Assembly (NCBI RefSeq): GCF_002954405.1
Contig: NZ_MQWC01000004.1
Location: 2,035,909 to 2,099,908 of the forward strand
DNA from: Salinibacter sp. 10B
GTDB taxonomy: Bacteria > Bacteroidota > Rhodothermia > Rhodothermales > Salinibacteraceae
Length of the DNA: 64,000 nucleotides
Direction of reading: 5' to 3'
This document shows positions 19,357 to 28,220 of this stretch, piece by piece. Both the position numbers and the translations under genes were made by a program. The notes below the pieces were generated by a model. The model saw nothing but the letters and a program-made list of their open reading frames with translations. It was not told the DNA's origin and ran no database searches. Positions within the stretch are counted from its first letter, which is position 1. Each line of letters begins with the position of its first letter.

Positions 19357-22167
19357 GTGCCTCGATCCGTCTTCCCCCCGCTCCTCACTACCCTCCTCTT
19401 ATGCATGCTGGGGGTCCCTTCCACCTCCGCCCAGACGCCGGCGGCCTGTCGCTCGGCGCACGATGCCCGCCAGGCCTCCGGCAGGTGCGAGGGCGAATCG
19501 TTCGACTTCTACGCCTTCGGCCCGTACCGCGACGACGTGCCGCAGCCCCGCGAGGTGCTGGGCTACTCAATCGGAGAAATCCACACCACCTACGGCCGGA
19601 TGGACGACTACATCGAAGCCCTCACCGACGCCTCTGACCGAGTGCGGCACATCGTATACGGTGAGAGCGTCGAGAAGCGGGACATGCACCTGCTGGCCGT
19701 CGGCTCCGCCGAGACGATCGAGCAGCTCGACTCGATTCAGACACAGCTTCAACAACTGGCCGACCCGACCGAAACGTCAGCGAGCACAGCCAATGATCTC
19801 GCCGCGGACCTACCAGTCGCCGTCTGGATCAACTCCGCCAACGACGGCAACGAAACGGCAGCGTTCGAGTCGGTCATCCAGATGGCATACCAGCTCACTG
19901 CCGGACAGAGCGAGCGCGCTCAGCGGATCCGCGAGAATACGCTCGTACTCCTGAATATGGCCCACAATCCCGAAAGCCACGAGCGGTTCGTGTCGTGGTA
20001 CAACGCGTTCGGGATGGGCGACGCGGCCCCGAAGGCCTACGAGCACGATGCGCCGTGGGGCGTGAACGCAAACAACAATCACTTCCAGATCGACCTCAAC
20101 CGGGACGGCGTGGGCCTCACGCAGACGGAGAGCCGAGCCGTGAGCACGGCCATGCAGCAGTGGCGGCCGCAGGTGTTCGTCGACCTCCACGGCGAAACCA
20201 CGCAGTACTTCTTCCCGCCGAACGCGGCCCCGATTAATCCGCTCTACCCCGATCAGCTCACGACGTGGATCGACACGGTGGGACAAGCCAACGCGAACGC
20301 GTTCGACGAATACGGCTGGAGCTACTACACCCGCGACATTTTCGACCTCCACTATCCGGGCTACTGGGACTCGTACCCGAGCCTCCACGGCGCAACGGGG
20401 ATGACCTACGAGACGGACGGTGGGGGCGGCAAGGGCTACCGATGGCGCCGCGGCGACGGCACGGTGCTCACCTTCGAGGACGGCATCGCTCACCACTTCG
20501 TGGCCGTCCTGTCGACGATCGACGCGGCGGCCCGCAACCGGGAGGCGCGCCTGCAGGACTACTACCAGTTCTTTGCGGACGCGATGGAGACTGCCGAGTC
20601 GGAGACGCCCCGCGGCGTGGTGCTGCGAGTAGACAACGATCCGCGGCGCGCGGCCCGACTGGCAACGACGCTTCTACGGCACGGCGTGCAGGTTGAGCGC
20701 ATCACGCAGTCCGGCACGGTGCAGGGCTACGATGCTCTGGCCGACGCTACGGTGCAGCGCACGGTTTCGTCCGGCTCCTACTTTGTCCCCTTCGCCCAGC
20801 CGAACGCGAAGATTGCCCGCATGCTGCTCCTCCCCGACATTCCGTTGCCAGAGGGCTTTCGGCAGCAGGAGCTGTCCCGTCTCGCCCACAACCTCCGCGT
20901 GGCGCCCGGCGAGCGGGAGTACCACGCGTTCTACGACGTGACGGCCTGGAATCTTGCGCTGGCCGGGGACGTGCCCGCCCTCTGGACTGACACGGGGGAC
21001 CCGCTGCCGAGCACGGGCCTTTCGCTGCCCGACTCGGCAAAAGCAGCGCCGGGCGGTTGGACGCACGACGTGGCCGTGCCCACCGTGACGGGCGGCACGG
21101 ATGGGCGCGCACAAAGCGCCTACGTCTGGACACCCGGCTCGGTGGGATCCACCCGACTCCTTGCCCAACTGATGAGCGAGGACTTCAACGTGGCCGTCGT
21201 GGATCAGCCGATGGTCGTCGGAGAGCGATCGTTCCCGCGCGGCAGCTACATCGCCCGGGTCGGCCGCAATCCGGCTGCCCTCCACACGCGCATCGACGCC
21301 CTCGCAGAAACGGCGGACGTGCCGGTGCACGCGGCCAACACGGCCTTCGCGACGCGCGGCCCCACCGGAACGGGATCGGAATCCACCCGCAACCTCACGC
21401 CGCCCGAGATCGCAGTGCTGGCCGGAGACGGCGTGTCCACGACCTCCTACGGCCACTTCTGGTACGTCTTTCAGGAGCGGCTGGGGCAGCCCTTCACGGC
21501 GCTCCAGACCCGCACTCTTTCGGCCGACGATCTGAAGGGCGAAGACGTGCTCGTGCTGCCGAACGGCGACTATGGCACACTGTCGAATGATCAACTTACC
21601 GCCGTGCGGCGCTGGGTCGAGCGCGGCGGGACCGTGGTCGGGTACGCCGGCGGGGCCCGCCTCCTGGCGCGCGACCCGATGGGCGTGGCGTACACCGACA
21701 CCACGGCGTCGGAGATGTCCCTCGCTGCCATGCGCGACGCGATCGACGAGACGCTGACCGGCGATCCGGCGCTGCCCCCCGAGCCGAGCCCGTCGGCGTC
21801 CATTCCTGAGCAATCCGTGCCGGGGGCCTTCCTCCGCGCCCGAACCGACACGACGCACTGGCTCACGTACGGCCTCGATTCCGAGGTCGCTGTTCTCGCA
21901 GACAACACGCCGCTGTCCCTCTCGGTGAACGGCGCCAATCCCGTCACGTATGCTGCAAGTGCCCTGGAGGTGAGCGGCTTCACGTGGCCGGCCCTCACCG
22001 AGCACGTGTACGCCGAGCAGGCCTACGCCACCGTCGATCGGCTGGGAAATGGTCGGATCATTCGACTGGCCGAGGACCCGCTCTTCCGCGTCTGGGCCGA
22101 CGGCCCGATCGACCTCCTGACGAACGCCATTTATCTTGGGGGACCGAACGAGACCGGTGGATACTGA
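19357..22167 (+). CDS. Secreted M14-family carboxypeptidase-like protein (936 aa)
   Basis: A zinc-carboxypeptidase-type secreted protein. GTG start at 19357 is chosen because a signal peptide (to about residue 26, STSAQ) begins there. The M14 fold is shown by the NHFQIDLNRDG segment (Asn248, Arg249, substrate carboxylate binding), VFVDLHGE with the second zinc His278, and the TYETDGGGG region with a likely catalytic Glu352. Oddly, the position of the first zinc ligand pair, usually HGNE, reads DGNE (Asp163 to Glu166), so the first His is replaced by Asp; zinc binding may still occur or the enzyme may be altered. The C-terminal part (VLAGDGVSTTSYGHFWYVFQERLGQPF..., WVERGGTVVGYAGG) is a glutamine-amidotransferase-like domain often attached to large bacterial M14 proteins. 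Lies between the SusC/SusD operon and another secreted peptidase. Confidence 0.85.
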   Translation: MPRSVFPPLLTTLLLCMLGVPSTSAQTPAACRSAHDARQASGRCEGESFDFYAFGPYRDDVPQPREVLGYSIGEIHTTYGRMDDYIEALTDASDRVRHIVYGESVEKRDMHLLAVGSAETIEQLDSIQTQLQQLADPTETSASTANDLAADLPVAVWINSANDGNETAAFESVIQMAYQLTAGQSERAQRIRENTLVLLNMAHNPESHERFVSWYNAFGMGDAAPKAYEHDAPWGVNANNNHFQIDLNRDGVGLTQTESRAVSTAMQQWRPQVFVDLHGETTQYFFPPNAAPINPLYPDQLTTWIDTVGQANANAFDEYGWSYYTRDIFDLHYPGYWDSYPSLHGATGMTYETDGGGGKGYRWRRGDGTVLTFEDGIAHHFVAVLSTIDAAARNREARLQDYYQFFADAMETAESETPRGVVLRVDNDPRRAARLATTLLRHGVQVERITQSGTVQGYDALADATVQRTVSSGSYFVPFAQPNAKIARMLLLPDIPLPEGFRQQELSRLAHNLRVAPGEREYHAFYDVTAWNLALAGDVPALWTDTGDPLPSTGLSLPDSAKAAPGGWTHDVAVPTVTGGTDGRAQSAYVWTPGSVGSTRLLAQLMSEDFNVAVVDQPMVVGERSFPRGSYIARVGRNPAALHTRIDALAETADVPVHAANTAFATRGPTGTGSESTRNLTPPEIAVLAGDGVSTTSYGHFWYVFQERLGQPFTALQTRTLSADDLKGEDVLVLPNGDYGTLSNDQLTAVRRWVERGGTVVGYAGGARLLARDPMGVAYTDTTASEMSLAAMRDAIDETLTGDPALPPEPSPSASIPEQSVPGAFLRARTDTTHWLTYGLDSEVAVLADNTPLSLSVNGANPVTYAASALEVSGFTWPALTEHVYAEQAYATVDRLGNGRIIRLAEDPLFRVWADGPIDLLTNAIYLGGPNETGGY

Positions 22168-22198
22168 TGCGAACTCTGGCCGAAAGAGGAATGGTTAC

Positions 22199-22250
22199 AC
22201 GGTGCTGTGACGTTGTACGTTTAACTGTAGGAAATCTACCGTAGCACCGT
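22199..22250. repeat. 8-bp inverted repeat, 36-nt loop
   Basis: ACGGTGCT at 22199-22206 and AGCACCGT at 22243-22250, just after the M14 gene. No T-run follows, so its role is unclear. Confidence 0.4.
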
Positions 22251-22275
22251 CCCACGAAAGGCCTTGATTCCATCC

Positions 22276-22304
22276 GTAACGCCGTTGGACTCCAACGGCG
22301 CTAC
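22276..22304. repeat. Near-perfect palindrome before the S9 peptidase gene
   Basis: CGCCGTTGGA C TCCAACGGCG is a perfect 10-bp inverted repeat around one base, extended by GTA/TAC after one mismatch. It lies 107 bp before the next start codon. The lack of a T-run and the tiny loop favour an operator or a 5'-leader hairpin over a terminator. Confidence 0.5.
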
Positions 22305-22410
22305 GCAGGGAGCACTCCTCAATCTCACATACAACCCCACGCGCCCACACCCTCAACCCCCACGCACTCTACGCCCACACCCCTTCACGCTTACGCCCCA
22401 CGCTCACTCT

Positions 22411-25134
22411 ATGCGCACCTGCGTTCTCTCCCTGTTCGCTCTTCTGTTGAGTCTGCCCCTCCAGGCCCAATCGCCCGACGATGCTCCCTGGACCATTGAC
22501 CACGTGCTCAAACAGCGGTCCCTGAGCGACGTCGATATCGGCCCAAACGGGGATCGGGTACTCTGGGTGAAGGACACCCCCGATCCAGAAGCCGATCGTA
22601 CGCAGTCGGACCTCTACCTGACCTACCGGGACGATCCGCATACAGGCGACTCGACCGCCACAATTCAGCTGACGCGCACCGGCAACAACGGCGACCCACA
22701 GTGGAGCCCCGACGGCCACCAAATTGCGTTCCTGTCGTCGCGGGAAGTAGACGGGGAAGACAAGGGCACACAGATCTGGCGCCTCGACCCGCGGGGCGGC
22801 GCGCCCACGGTCCTGACCGACGTGGAACACGGCGTGCGGGGCGCGCAGTGGCTCGACAATGACCGGCTTCTCTTTACCGCTCGAGAGAAAAGCTCGCGTT
22901 ACGAAACCCACCTGAAGGAGGAAAATGATGACGCGCGCGTCGTGGAGGATACAACCCTCTACCACCCCGTACGTCTCTTCGTCGTAAACGTGGAGACGAA
23001 AGAGGTCACCCGCGTCACAGAAAATGACGGCCAGATCGGCGAGTTCGCCCCCTCGCCCAACGGTCGCTACGTCGTCTACAGCCTCGACGACTCGCCGGTG
23101 GACGCCGACGCTCGCAATCAGCCGCACCAGTACCTGCTCGACCTGGAGACGAACGAGACGACCGAAATCTTCGACGATCAGTACTTCGATCCATCCGGCT
23201 ACCAGTGGACGCAGGATGGGGATGCCTTCTATGCCAGCGATACCTACTCGTCGGATCCGGAGCACGAGGGATCGGGCATCACCAAGCTCTACTACTACCC
23301 CCTCAGCACGCGCTCCTATGAGGAGGTGCCGCTCCGGTACAAAGACCACGGCGTGGGCTACGGCGGCTACAGCGTGGCTGACGGCGGCATTCACGTGCAG
23401 GTGGCCGACGGCCCGACCTTCCTGCCGCGCTTCTACCGCAAAACCGACGACGGGTGGGCAATTGAAGAGGTGGAAGACGAGCGCCTAGAGCACGCCACGT
23501 CGCTCACCATCGGCCCCGACGGCGAAACCATCGTCTTCAGCCACTCCCGCGCCGATGAACCGCCGGCCTACCGCGTGGGCACCTACCGCCGCGGGCAAAT
23601 TCGCAGCGACGAAACGCTGACGACGCTCAATCCGCAGCTTGAGGAGCTTCCCATCCCGAAGGCCGAGGTCGTTCGGTGGGAAGGCGCACAGGGCGAAACG
23701 GTAAACGGCATTCTGTACTATCCGCTCAACTACGACGAGACCCGCGAGTACCCGATGGTCACCGTCATCCATGGTGGACCGAGCGCAGTGGACCTCGACG
23801 CCTGGGACCTGGGCTGGACCGTCTATCCGCCGCTCCTCGCTCAGAAGGAAGCGTTCGTGTTTCGCCCCAACTACCACGGCTCCGGCCACCACGGCCTGGA
23901 TTTCGTCGAATCGATTAAGGGCAAATACTACGAACTGGAAGTCCCCGACATCGTACGCGGAATCGACAGCCTCGCGACCGCGGGCCTCGTCGATCGCGAC
24001 TCGCTCGGCGTGATGGGATGGTCGAACGGAGCCATTCTCACGACGCAGCTTACCATCGAGCATCCGGAGCTCTTCCAGGTCGCCGCGCCCGGCGCCGGGG
24101 TCGTGAACTGGTCCTCCGACTACGGCAATTGCGCATTCGGCGTGCAATTCGACAACTCCTACTTCCGCGGCCCGCCCTGGCAGCACGAGGACTACTACGT
24201 CCAGAAGAGCCCGCTCTTCGAGATGGAGAAAATCCAGACGCCGACGCTCATCCACCACGGCACCGAGGACCGGGCCGTGCCGTACGAGCAGGGCTGGGAG
24301 TACTACCGCGCGCTTCAGCAGATCGGGCAGGCCCCGGTCCGATACCTGAGCTATCCGGGCGAGCCCCACGGCTTCCGCGAGCTCTCCCACCAGCGTCGGA
24401 AGATGGAGGAAGACCTAGCGTGGCTCAACACCTACCTCTTCGACACCACGTCGATGGAGGAGCGCGTGGAGGATCGGCTGCTTGCCGATGACGCGCCGCT
24501 CGCTCTTCTCGAAGCTGCCGACCAGCCCGCAACGGTGAACGGGCAGTATGGCACGCAGGTAAACGGAACGCTTGCCCCCGAGACGGTGACCCTCGGCGAC
24601 ACGCTCACGGTGGGCCGCTTTGAGGTCACACGGGCCCAGTTTCAGGTCTTTGAGGATGCTTACGACGTGCCGTCCGGCACGGCCAACTACCCGGCCCACG
24701 GGATCTCGGCCGAGCAGGCCCAAGCCTACGTTGCGTGGCTGAGCGAGCAAACGGGACGCACCTATCGCCTTCCTACCGCCGATGAATTCAAGACCCTGCA
24801 GGCAGCGCGGACCGGACCATCGGAAAACACGCCGGCGTACTGGGCTGGCTTCTCCCCCAACGTGGACGAGTACCGCCGTCTACGCGCGCGAATGGAGGCC
24901 CTCTCAACCGACGCGCTCCTCATGCCGGTGGGCAGCCGTCCGCCGGGCCACGGCCCGGACGGCACTGGCCCGCTCGTGTACGACGTGGACGGAAACGTGG
25001 CGGAATGGACCCGCACCGACGACGGATGGGACGCCCGCGGCGCCTCGGCCCTGACCCAAAAGAACGACAAGGCCGACCAGTCCCCCGACGTCCCGACCCG
25101 CATGACGGGGATTCGCGTCATCCTTGAGAAGTAA
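22411..25134 (+). CDS. S9 prolyl-oligopeptidase-family peptidase fused to an FGE/SUMF1-like domain (907 aa)
   Basis: A secreted peptidase with an unusual C-terminal fusion. Signal peptide residues 1-20 (ending LQAQ). Residues about 25-410 form a beta-propeller with TolB/DPP-like repeats (SPDGHQIAFLSSREVDG, SPNGRYVVYSLDD). The alpha/beta-hydrolase domain follows with Ser538 in GWSNG, the acid in HHGTEDRAVPYEQ and His in GEPHGFRE. From about residue 710 a formylglycine-generating-enzyme (SUMF1/EgtB)-like domain appears: VGRFEVTRAQFQVF, then YRLPTADEFKTLQAAR and YDVDGNVAEWTRTDDGW. It contains no cysteine, so it cannot be a classical FGE and is probably structural or substrate binding. Start ATG 22411 is set by the signal peptide. 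A very G-poor leader precedes it. Confidence 0.88.
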   Translation: MRTCVLSLFALLLSLPLQAQSPDDAPWTIDHVLKQRSLSDVDIGPNGDRVLWVKDTPDPEADRTQSDLYLTYRDDPHTGDSTATIQLTRTGNNGDPQWSPDGHQIAFLSSREVDGEDKGTQIWRLDPRGGAPTVLTDVEHGVRGAQWLDNDRLLFTAREKSSRYETHLKEENDDARVVEDTTLYHPVRLFVVNVETKEVTRVTENDGQIGEFAPSPNGRYVVYSLDDSPVDADARNQPHQYLLDLETNETTEIFDDQYFDPSGYQWTQDGDAFYASDTYSSDPEHEGSGITKLYYYPLSTRSYEEVPLRYKDHGVGYGGYSVADGGIHVQVADGPTFLPRFYRKTDDGWAIEEVEDERLEHATSLTIGPDGETIVFSHSRADEPPAYRVGTYRRGQIRSDETLTTLNPQLEELPIPKAEVVRWEGAQGETVNGILYYPLNYDETREYPMVTVIHGGPSAVDLDAWDLGWTVYPPLLAQKEAFVFRPNYHGSGHHGLDFVESIKGKYYELEVPDIVRGIDSLATAGLVDRDSLGVMGWSNGAILTTQLTIEHPELFQVAAPGAGVVNWSSDYGNCAFGVQFDNSYFRGPPWQHEDYYVQKSPLFEMEKIQTPTLIHHGTEDRAVPYEQGWEYYRALQQIGQAPVRYLSYPGEPHGFRELSHQRRKMEEDLAWLNTYLFDTTSMEERVEDRLLADDAPLALLEAADQPATVNGQYGTQVNGTLAPETVTLGDTLTVGRFEVTRAQFQVFEDAYDVPSGTANYPAHGISAEQAQAYVAWLSEQTGRTYRLPTADEFKTLQAARTGPSENTPAYWAGFSPNVDEYRRLRARMEALSTDALLMPVGSRPPGHGPDGTGPLVYDVDGNVAEWTRTDDGWDARGASALTQKNDKADQSPDVPTRMTGIRVILEK

Positions 25135-25198
25135 TCCACAACCTAGCGACGGACCGCTCCCCTGCACCGCGGTCGGCGGTCCGTGCGCTCCCCTCTCC

Positions 25199-25576
25199 AT
25201 GAGCACCAACCGCATACAGACGATCCACGCCCCGGACACAGATCCTCGCTTTTCGGTGCCGCTCCGGGGCGTACGGATCGATCCAGAAACGCGCTGTACC
25301 CACTACGACGGCCCCCGCGATCGGATTGCCCTCCGATTTGCGTGTTGTGGAATCTACTTCCCCTGCTTCCAATGCCACCAGGCAACGGCCCCCCACTCTC
25401 CGAGACGATGGCCCTCGGCCCGACGCCACGAGGCAGCGGTGCTCTGTGGGGCCTGCCGTCATACGATGAGCGCTCAGGCGTACCTCCAATGCAACCACAC
25501 CTGTCCACACTGCGGCGCAGCATTTAATCCCGGCTGCGCAGCCCATCACAATCGCTACTTTGCCTTCGTCGATTGA
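25199..25576 (+). CDS. CHY-type zinc-finger protein (125 aa)
   Basis: A small cytoplasmic zinc-binding protein. The CHY-finger pattern is complete: RCTHYDGPRDRIALRFACC, FPCFQCHQ, a W, LCGACRHTMS, then CNHTCPHCGAAFNPGC and the closing HHNRYFAF. These Cys and His residues bind several zinc ions in family members; related bacterial and mitochondrial (Hot13) proteins are linked to metal handling and redox protein assembly, but the role here is unknown. The ATG at 25199 (MSTNRIQTIHAP) is preferred over the ATG at 25124, which overlaps the end of the peptidase gene. It follows that gene by 64 bp and may be cotranscribed. Confidence 0.85.
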   Translation: MSTNRIQTIHAPDTDPRFSVPLRGVRIDPETRCTHYDGPRDRIALRFACCGIYFPCFQCHQATAPHSPRRWPSARRHEAAVLCGACRHTMSAQAYLQCNHTCPHCGAAFNPGCAAHHNRYFAFVD

Positions 25577-25698
25577 GCGGCCTCTTTTCCTTCCTTAGCA
25601 ACAACTGCACTGTGAAGGAAGCATGAGGGTAGAATTTCGATGAACCCCGAAACCTAGTCCCGGACCTCCTGTTGCAGATATCGCACTTATCACGACAC

Positions 25699-25773
25699 GC
25701 CGCGTTCGTCTAGCCTGGTCTAGGACGCCGGCCTCTCACGCCGGTAACATGGGTTCAAATCCCATACGCGGTA
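25699..25773 (+). tRNA. tRNA-Glu (anticodon CTC)
   Basis: Cloverleaf of 75 nt: acceptor GCCGCGT pairs with ACGCGGT (one G-U), D-arm TCGTCTAGCCTGGTCTAGGA, anticodon stem CCGGC/GCCGG around the loop CTCTCAC giving anticodon CTC, T-arm ATGGG TTCAAAT CCCAT, discriminator A. CCA is not encoded. The body matches glutamate tRNAs, including the TCGTCTAG start. A strong terminator follows 15 bp later. Confidence 0.95.
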
Positions 25774-25787
25774 CGTCTCCGAGTTTT

Positions 25788-25841
25788 AAGAGGCGCTGGC
25801 CTTGCCCTCCTTCCTCCCCCCAGGCCAGTGCCTCTTTTTTT
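25788..25841 (+). terminator. Rho-independent terminator of the tRNA-Glu gene
   Basis: AAGAGGCGCTGGCCT and AGGCCAGTGCCTCTT form a 15-bp stem with one G-T pairing, a pyrimidine-rich 19-nt loop and an 8-T tail. It may also act for the minus-strand clpP side as an A-flanked hairpin. Confidence 0.92.
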
Positions 25842-25950
25842 GCCCGACTATTTTAACACTCGGTTGCAGCTGATTGCTTCTCAAAAGAAAAGCGGCGGTC
25901 CTGAATGAGTTCAGGGCCGCCGCTGAGGGCAAGGGGTGCGCTAGAAACCA

Positions 25951-26700
25951 CTACTCATTGTCTGTTCCCTCTTCCTCATCGAGGGTCGGCTTTCCGTTGG
26001 AGCGGACGGACTTCAGGCCTTCCAGATTCTCTGGATTGAGGACGTTGTCCACGAGACCGTAGTCTCGTGCCTCTTCGGCACTCATCCAGTAGTTGCGGTC
26101 GGCATCGTCCTCGATCTGGTCGATGCTCTTGTCCGTGTGCAGGGCCAGGATCTCGTAGAGCCGCTTCTTGAGCCACATAATCTCCTTGGCCTGGATCTCA
26201 ATGTCGGACGCCTGTCCTTCAGCTCCGCCCATCGGCTGGTGAATCATGACGCGCGAGTTCGGAAGCGCCGCCCGCCGTCCGTCCTCGCCCGCCGCCAGCA
26301 ACACCGACCCCATCGAGGCCGCGAGGCCCACGCAAATGGTTGCCACCGGCGCGTTCACGTACTGCATCGTGTCGTACACGCCAAGGCCGCTGTAGATGAC
26401 CCCTCCGGGCGAGTTGACGTACAAGTTAATCTCCTTCTCCGAAGACTCGCTCTCCAGATACAGGAGCTGTGCGACGGTGAGGTTCGCGATCTGATCGTTG
26501 ATCGGCGTCCCGATGAAAACGATCCGCTCCTTGAGCAGGCGGCTGAAGATGTCGTAGGCACGCTCGCCCCGCGTCGTCTGCTCGACGACCATCGGAACGA
26601 GGCCCGACATCGGCTGATCGTCCATGTCGCCCTTGTAAATGTCCCGCGGAAGCGACGTCAGGCTCTTGCTGAATTTGATGAAGTCGTCGGCGTCGGCCAT
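25951..26700 (-). CDS. clpP: ATP-dependent Clp protease proteolytic subunit
   Basis: Serine peptidase that forms the double-heptamer chamber used by Clp ATPases in protein quality control. The 249-residue protein shows the core [26 protein letters not shown], the NSPGG oxyanion segment (96-100), catalytic Ser129 in AASMGS, His154 in VMIHQP, and the [18 protein letters not shown] stretch with the third residue. An acidic tail (DEEEGTDNE) fits a halophile. Start [10 protein letters not shown] at 26700 is chosen; an ATG at 26820 would add 40 Pro/Ser-rich residues from the leader. It lies 149 bp downstream of tig on the same strand, the conserved tig-clpP order; clpX is not next to it. Confidence 0.95.
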   Translation of the reverse strand: MADADDFIKFSKSLTSLPRDIYKGDMDDQPMSGLVPMVVEQTTRGERAYDIFSRLLKERIVFIGTPINDQIANLTVAQLLYLESESSEKEINLYVNSPGGVIYSGLGVYDTMQYVNAPVATICVGLAASMGSVLLAAGEDGRRAALPNSRVMIHQPMGGAEGQASDIEIQAKEIMWLKKRLYEILALHTDKSIDQIEDDADRNYWMSAEEARDYGLVDNVLNPENLEGLKSVRSNGKPTLDEEEGTDNE

Positions 26701-26849
26701 GGCGACTCGTGAATCGATGGTGAGTACAACGGGGTGATGCGGACTGCTGCTCCCACCTTTCGGCGGGGGAATGGTTCCTGCTGTGTGGGGGTGGAGGGAT
26801 GGAAGTGGGGGAATGGGCAAGCCACGTCCCCATCTCTACGCGTCCACAC

Positions 26850-28220
26850 TTAGGACGTCATTCGCTGTTGGCCCTGGTGCTGCTGGTGCATCTCCTCCTC
26901 AAACTCCTCGCGCGACTTCTTCTGCACGTCGAAGCGGTCGATGAGTAGGTCATACACCTTGTCGCTCAGGACCTGCTGCTTCACGCGGTCCATCATCTTC
27001 GGCATCTGGCGGTAGAACTGCTCGATCTGCTGGGCACTCACCTCGTCGCCCTGTGCCTGATCGGCAAAGAACTCCTGCAGCTCCTCGTCGGTCACCTCCA
27101 GGTCCTCCTCTTCAATGATCTTGTCGCGGATGAGCATCCAGCGCCCCTGCTTCTCAGCGTCGCGCCGGTTGCGGTTGCGGAAGTGCTCCTCGTCGAAGTC
27201 GTCGGGCAGTTCGCCGTCATTCTCCTGCTCGACCTGATTGACAAACGAGTCGAGGTACGTTTCGATGACCGACTCGGGGACCGGTACAGGATGGAGCTCC
27301 AGCATCTTGTCGACGATCTCGCCCTGCACCATTTCCCGGGCCTGCTCGTCCCACTGCTCCTCCAGTTGCCGCCGTACCTCGTCGCGGAAGGCCTCTGGAT
27401 CGCTGAACTCCTGCTCCGTCAGCCGCTCCACAAAGGCCTCGTCAAACGGCGGGAGGTCGCGCTGTTTGACGTCGTTGACCGTCACCTCATAGAGACGCTC
27501 CTCCTCATCGTGATCGTGGTCGTGGCCGCCCGGTCCATGATCGTGGTCGTGCGGATCCTGCGGCAGCTCCACGCGGAACGTGTCGCCCGCCTTCTTGCCC
27601 TTCAGGGCCTCGCGAAGCTCCTCCTTCAGCCGTTCATCATCGAGAAAGAAGGACAGGTCCTCATCCTTATCCCCAATGATGGGCGTATCGGTCTGTGGAT
27701 CGATGCGCTGGAGGTCGATGTTCACGAAGTCCTCCTCCCCGGCCGGCTCATCCTCCATCGGAAGCAGATCCGCCTCCTTCGTGCGGAGACGCTCAATCTC
27801 CTCCTCTACGTCCTCCTCCGTCACCTCGTGCTCCAGCATCGAGATCTGCTCGGACGAGACGTCCTGCAGGTCCACCTCAGGGCGTACGCCGAACCGAACG
27901 ACCGCGTGCAGATCCTGGTCGAGCTCGTAGTTGAGTTCCGTAATCGTGGGCTGGCCGAGAGGTTCGATGTCGTCGTTGCCCTCAACCTCGTCCTCAAAGG
28001 CCTCCTGCACGAATTCCTGGGCCACCTTGTAGCCGATCTGCTCACCGTGCATCTTCTTCACGAGGCCAAGCGGCACCTTGCCCTGCCGAAAGCCCTGCAC
28101 GTCCATGTGCTTGCGCTGCTCTTTGAGGGCCTCTTTCAACTTGGGCTCAATGTCGTCGGCCGTAGCGTGGAGGTCCAGCTCGTACTCGACGGGAGAAGCT
28201 TTTGAGAGTGTCGTTTCCAT
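26850..28220 (-). CDS. tig: Trigger factor (ribosome-bound chaperone) with a His-rich insert
   Basis: Binds nascent chains at the ribosome exit and helps folding. The 456-residue protein has the N-terminal ribosome-binding domain with the signature GFRQGKVP (residues 43-50), a central FKBP-like domain and a long helical C-terminal domain, as in other trigger factors. The central domain carries an unusual insert at residues 222-238, DPHDHDHGPGGHDHDHD, with six His alternating with Asp; it lies in the flap region of the FKBP fold and may bind divalent metals, recalling the His-rich tail of SlyD. The C-terminus (EEEMHQQHQGQQRMTS) is Gln-rich. The start METTLSKASPVEYEL is well supported. Upstream of clpP in the same direction. 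Confidence 0.95.
   Translation of the reverse strand: METTLSKASPVEYELDLHATADDIEPKLKEALKEQRKHMDVQGFRQGKVPLGLVKKMHGEQIGYKVAQEFVQEAFEDEVEGNDDIEPLGQPTITELNYELDQDLHAVVRFGVRPEVDLQDVSSEQISMLEHEVTEEDVEEEIERLRTKEADLLPMEDEPAGEEDFVNIDLQRIDPQTDTPIIGDKDEDLSFFLDDERLKEELREALKGKKAGDTFRVELPQDPHDHDHGPGGHDHDHDEEERLYEVTVNDVKQRDLPPFDEAFVERLTEQEFSDPEAFRDEVRRQLEEQWDEQAREMVQGEIVDKMLELHPVPVPESVIETYLDSFVNQVEQENDGELPDDFDEEHFRNRNRRDAEKQGRWMLIRDKIIEEEDLEVTDEELQEFFADQAQGDEVSAQQIEQFYRQMPKMMDRVKQQVLSDKVYDLLIDRFDVQKKSREEFEEEMHQQHQGQQRMTS

Noticed and set aside
24535-25134. FGE-like domain as the maturase of the sulfatase at 5.8 kb
   Set aside because: The domain has no cysteines, which a formylglycine-generating enzyme needs, and the genes are 17 kb apart.
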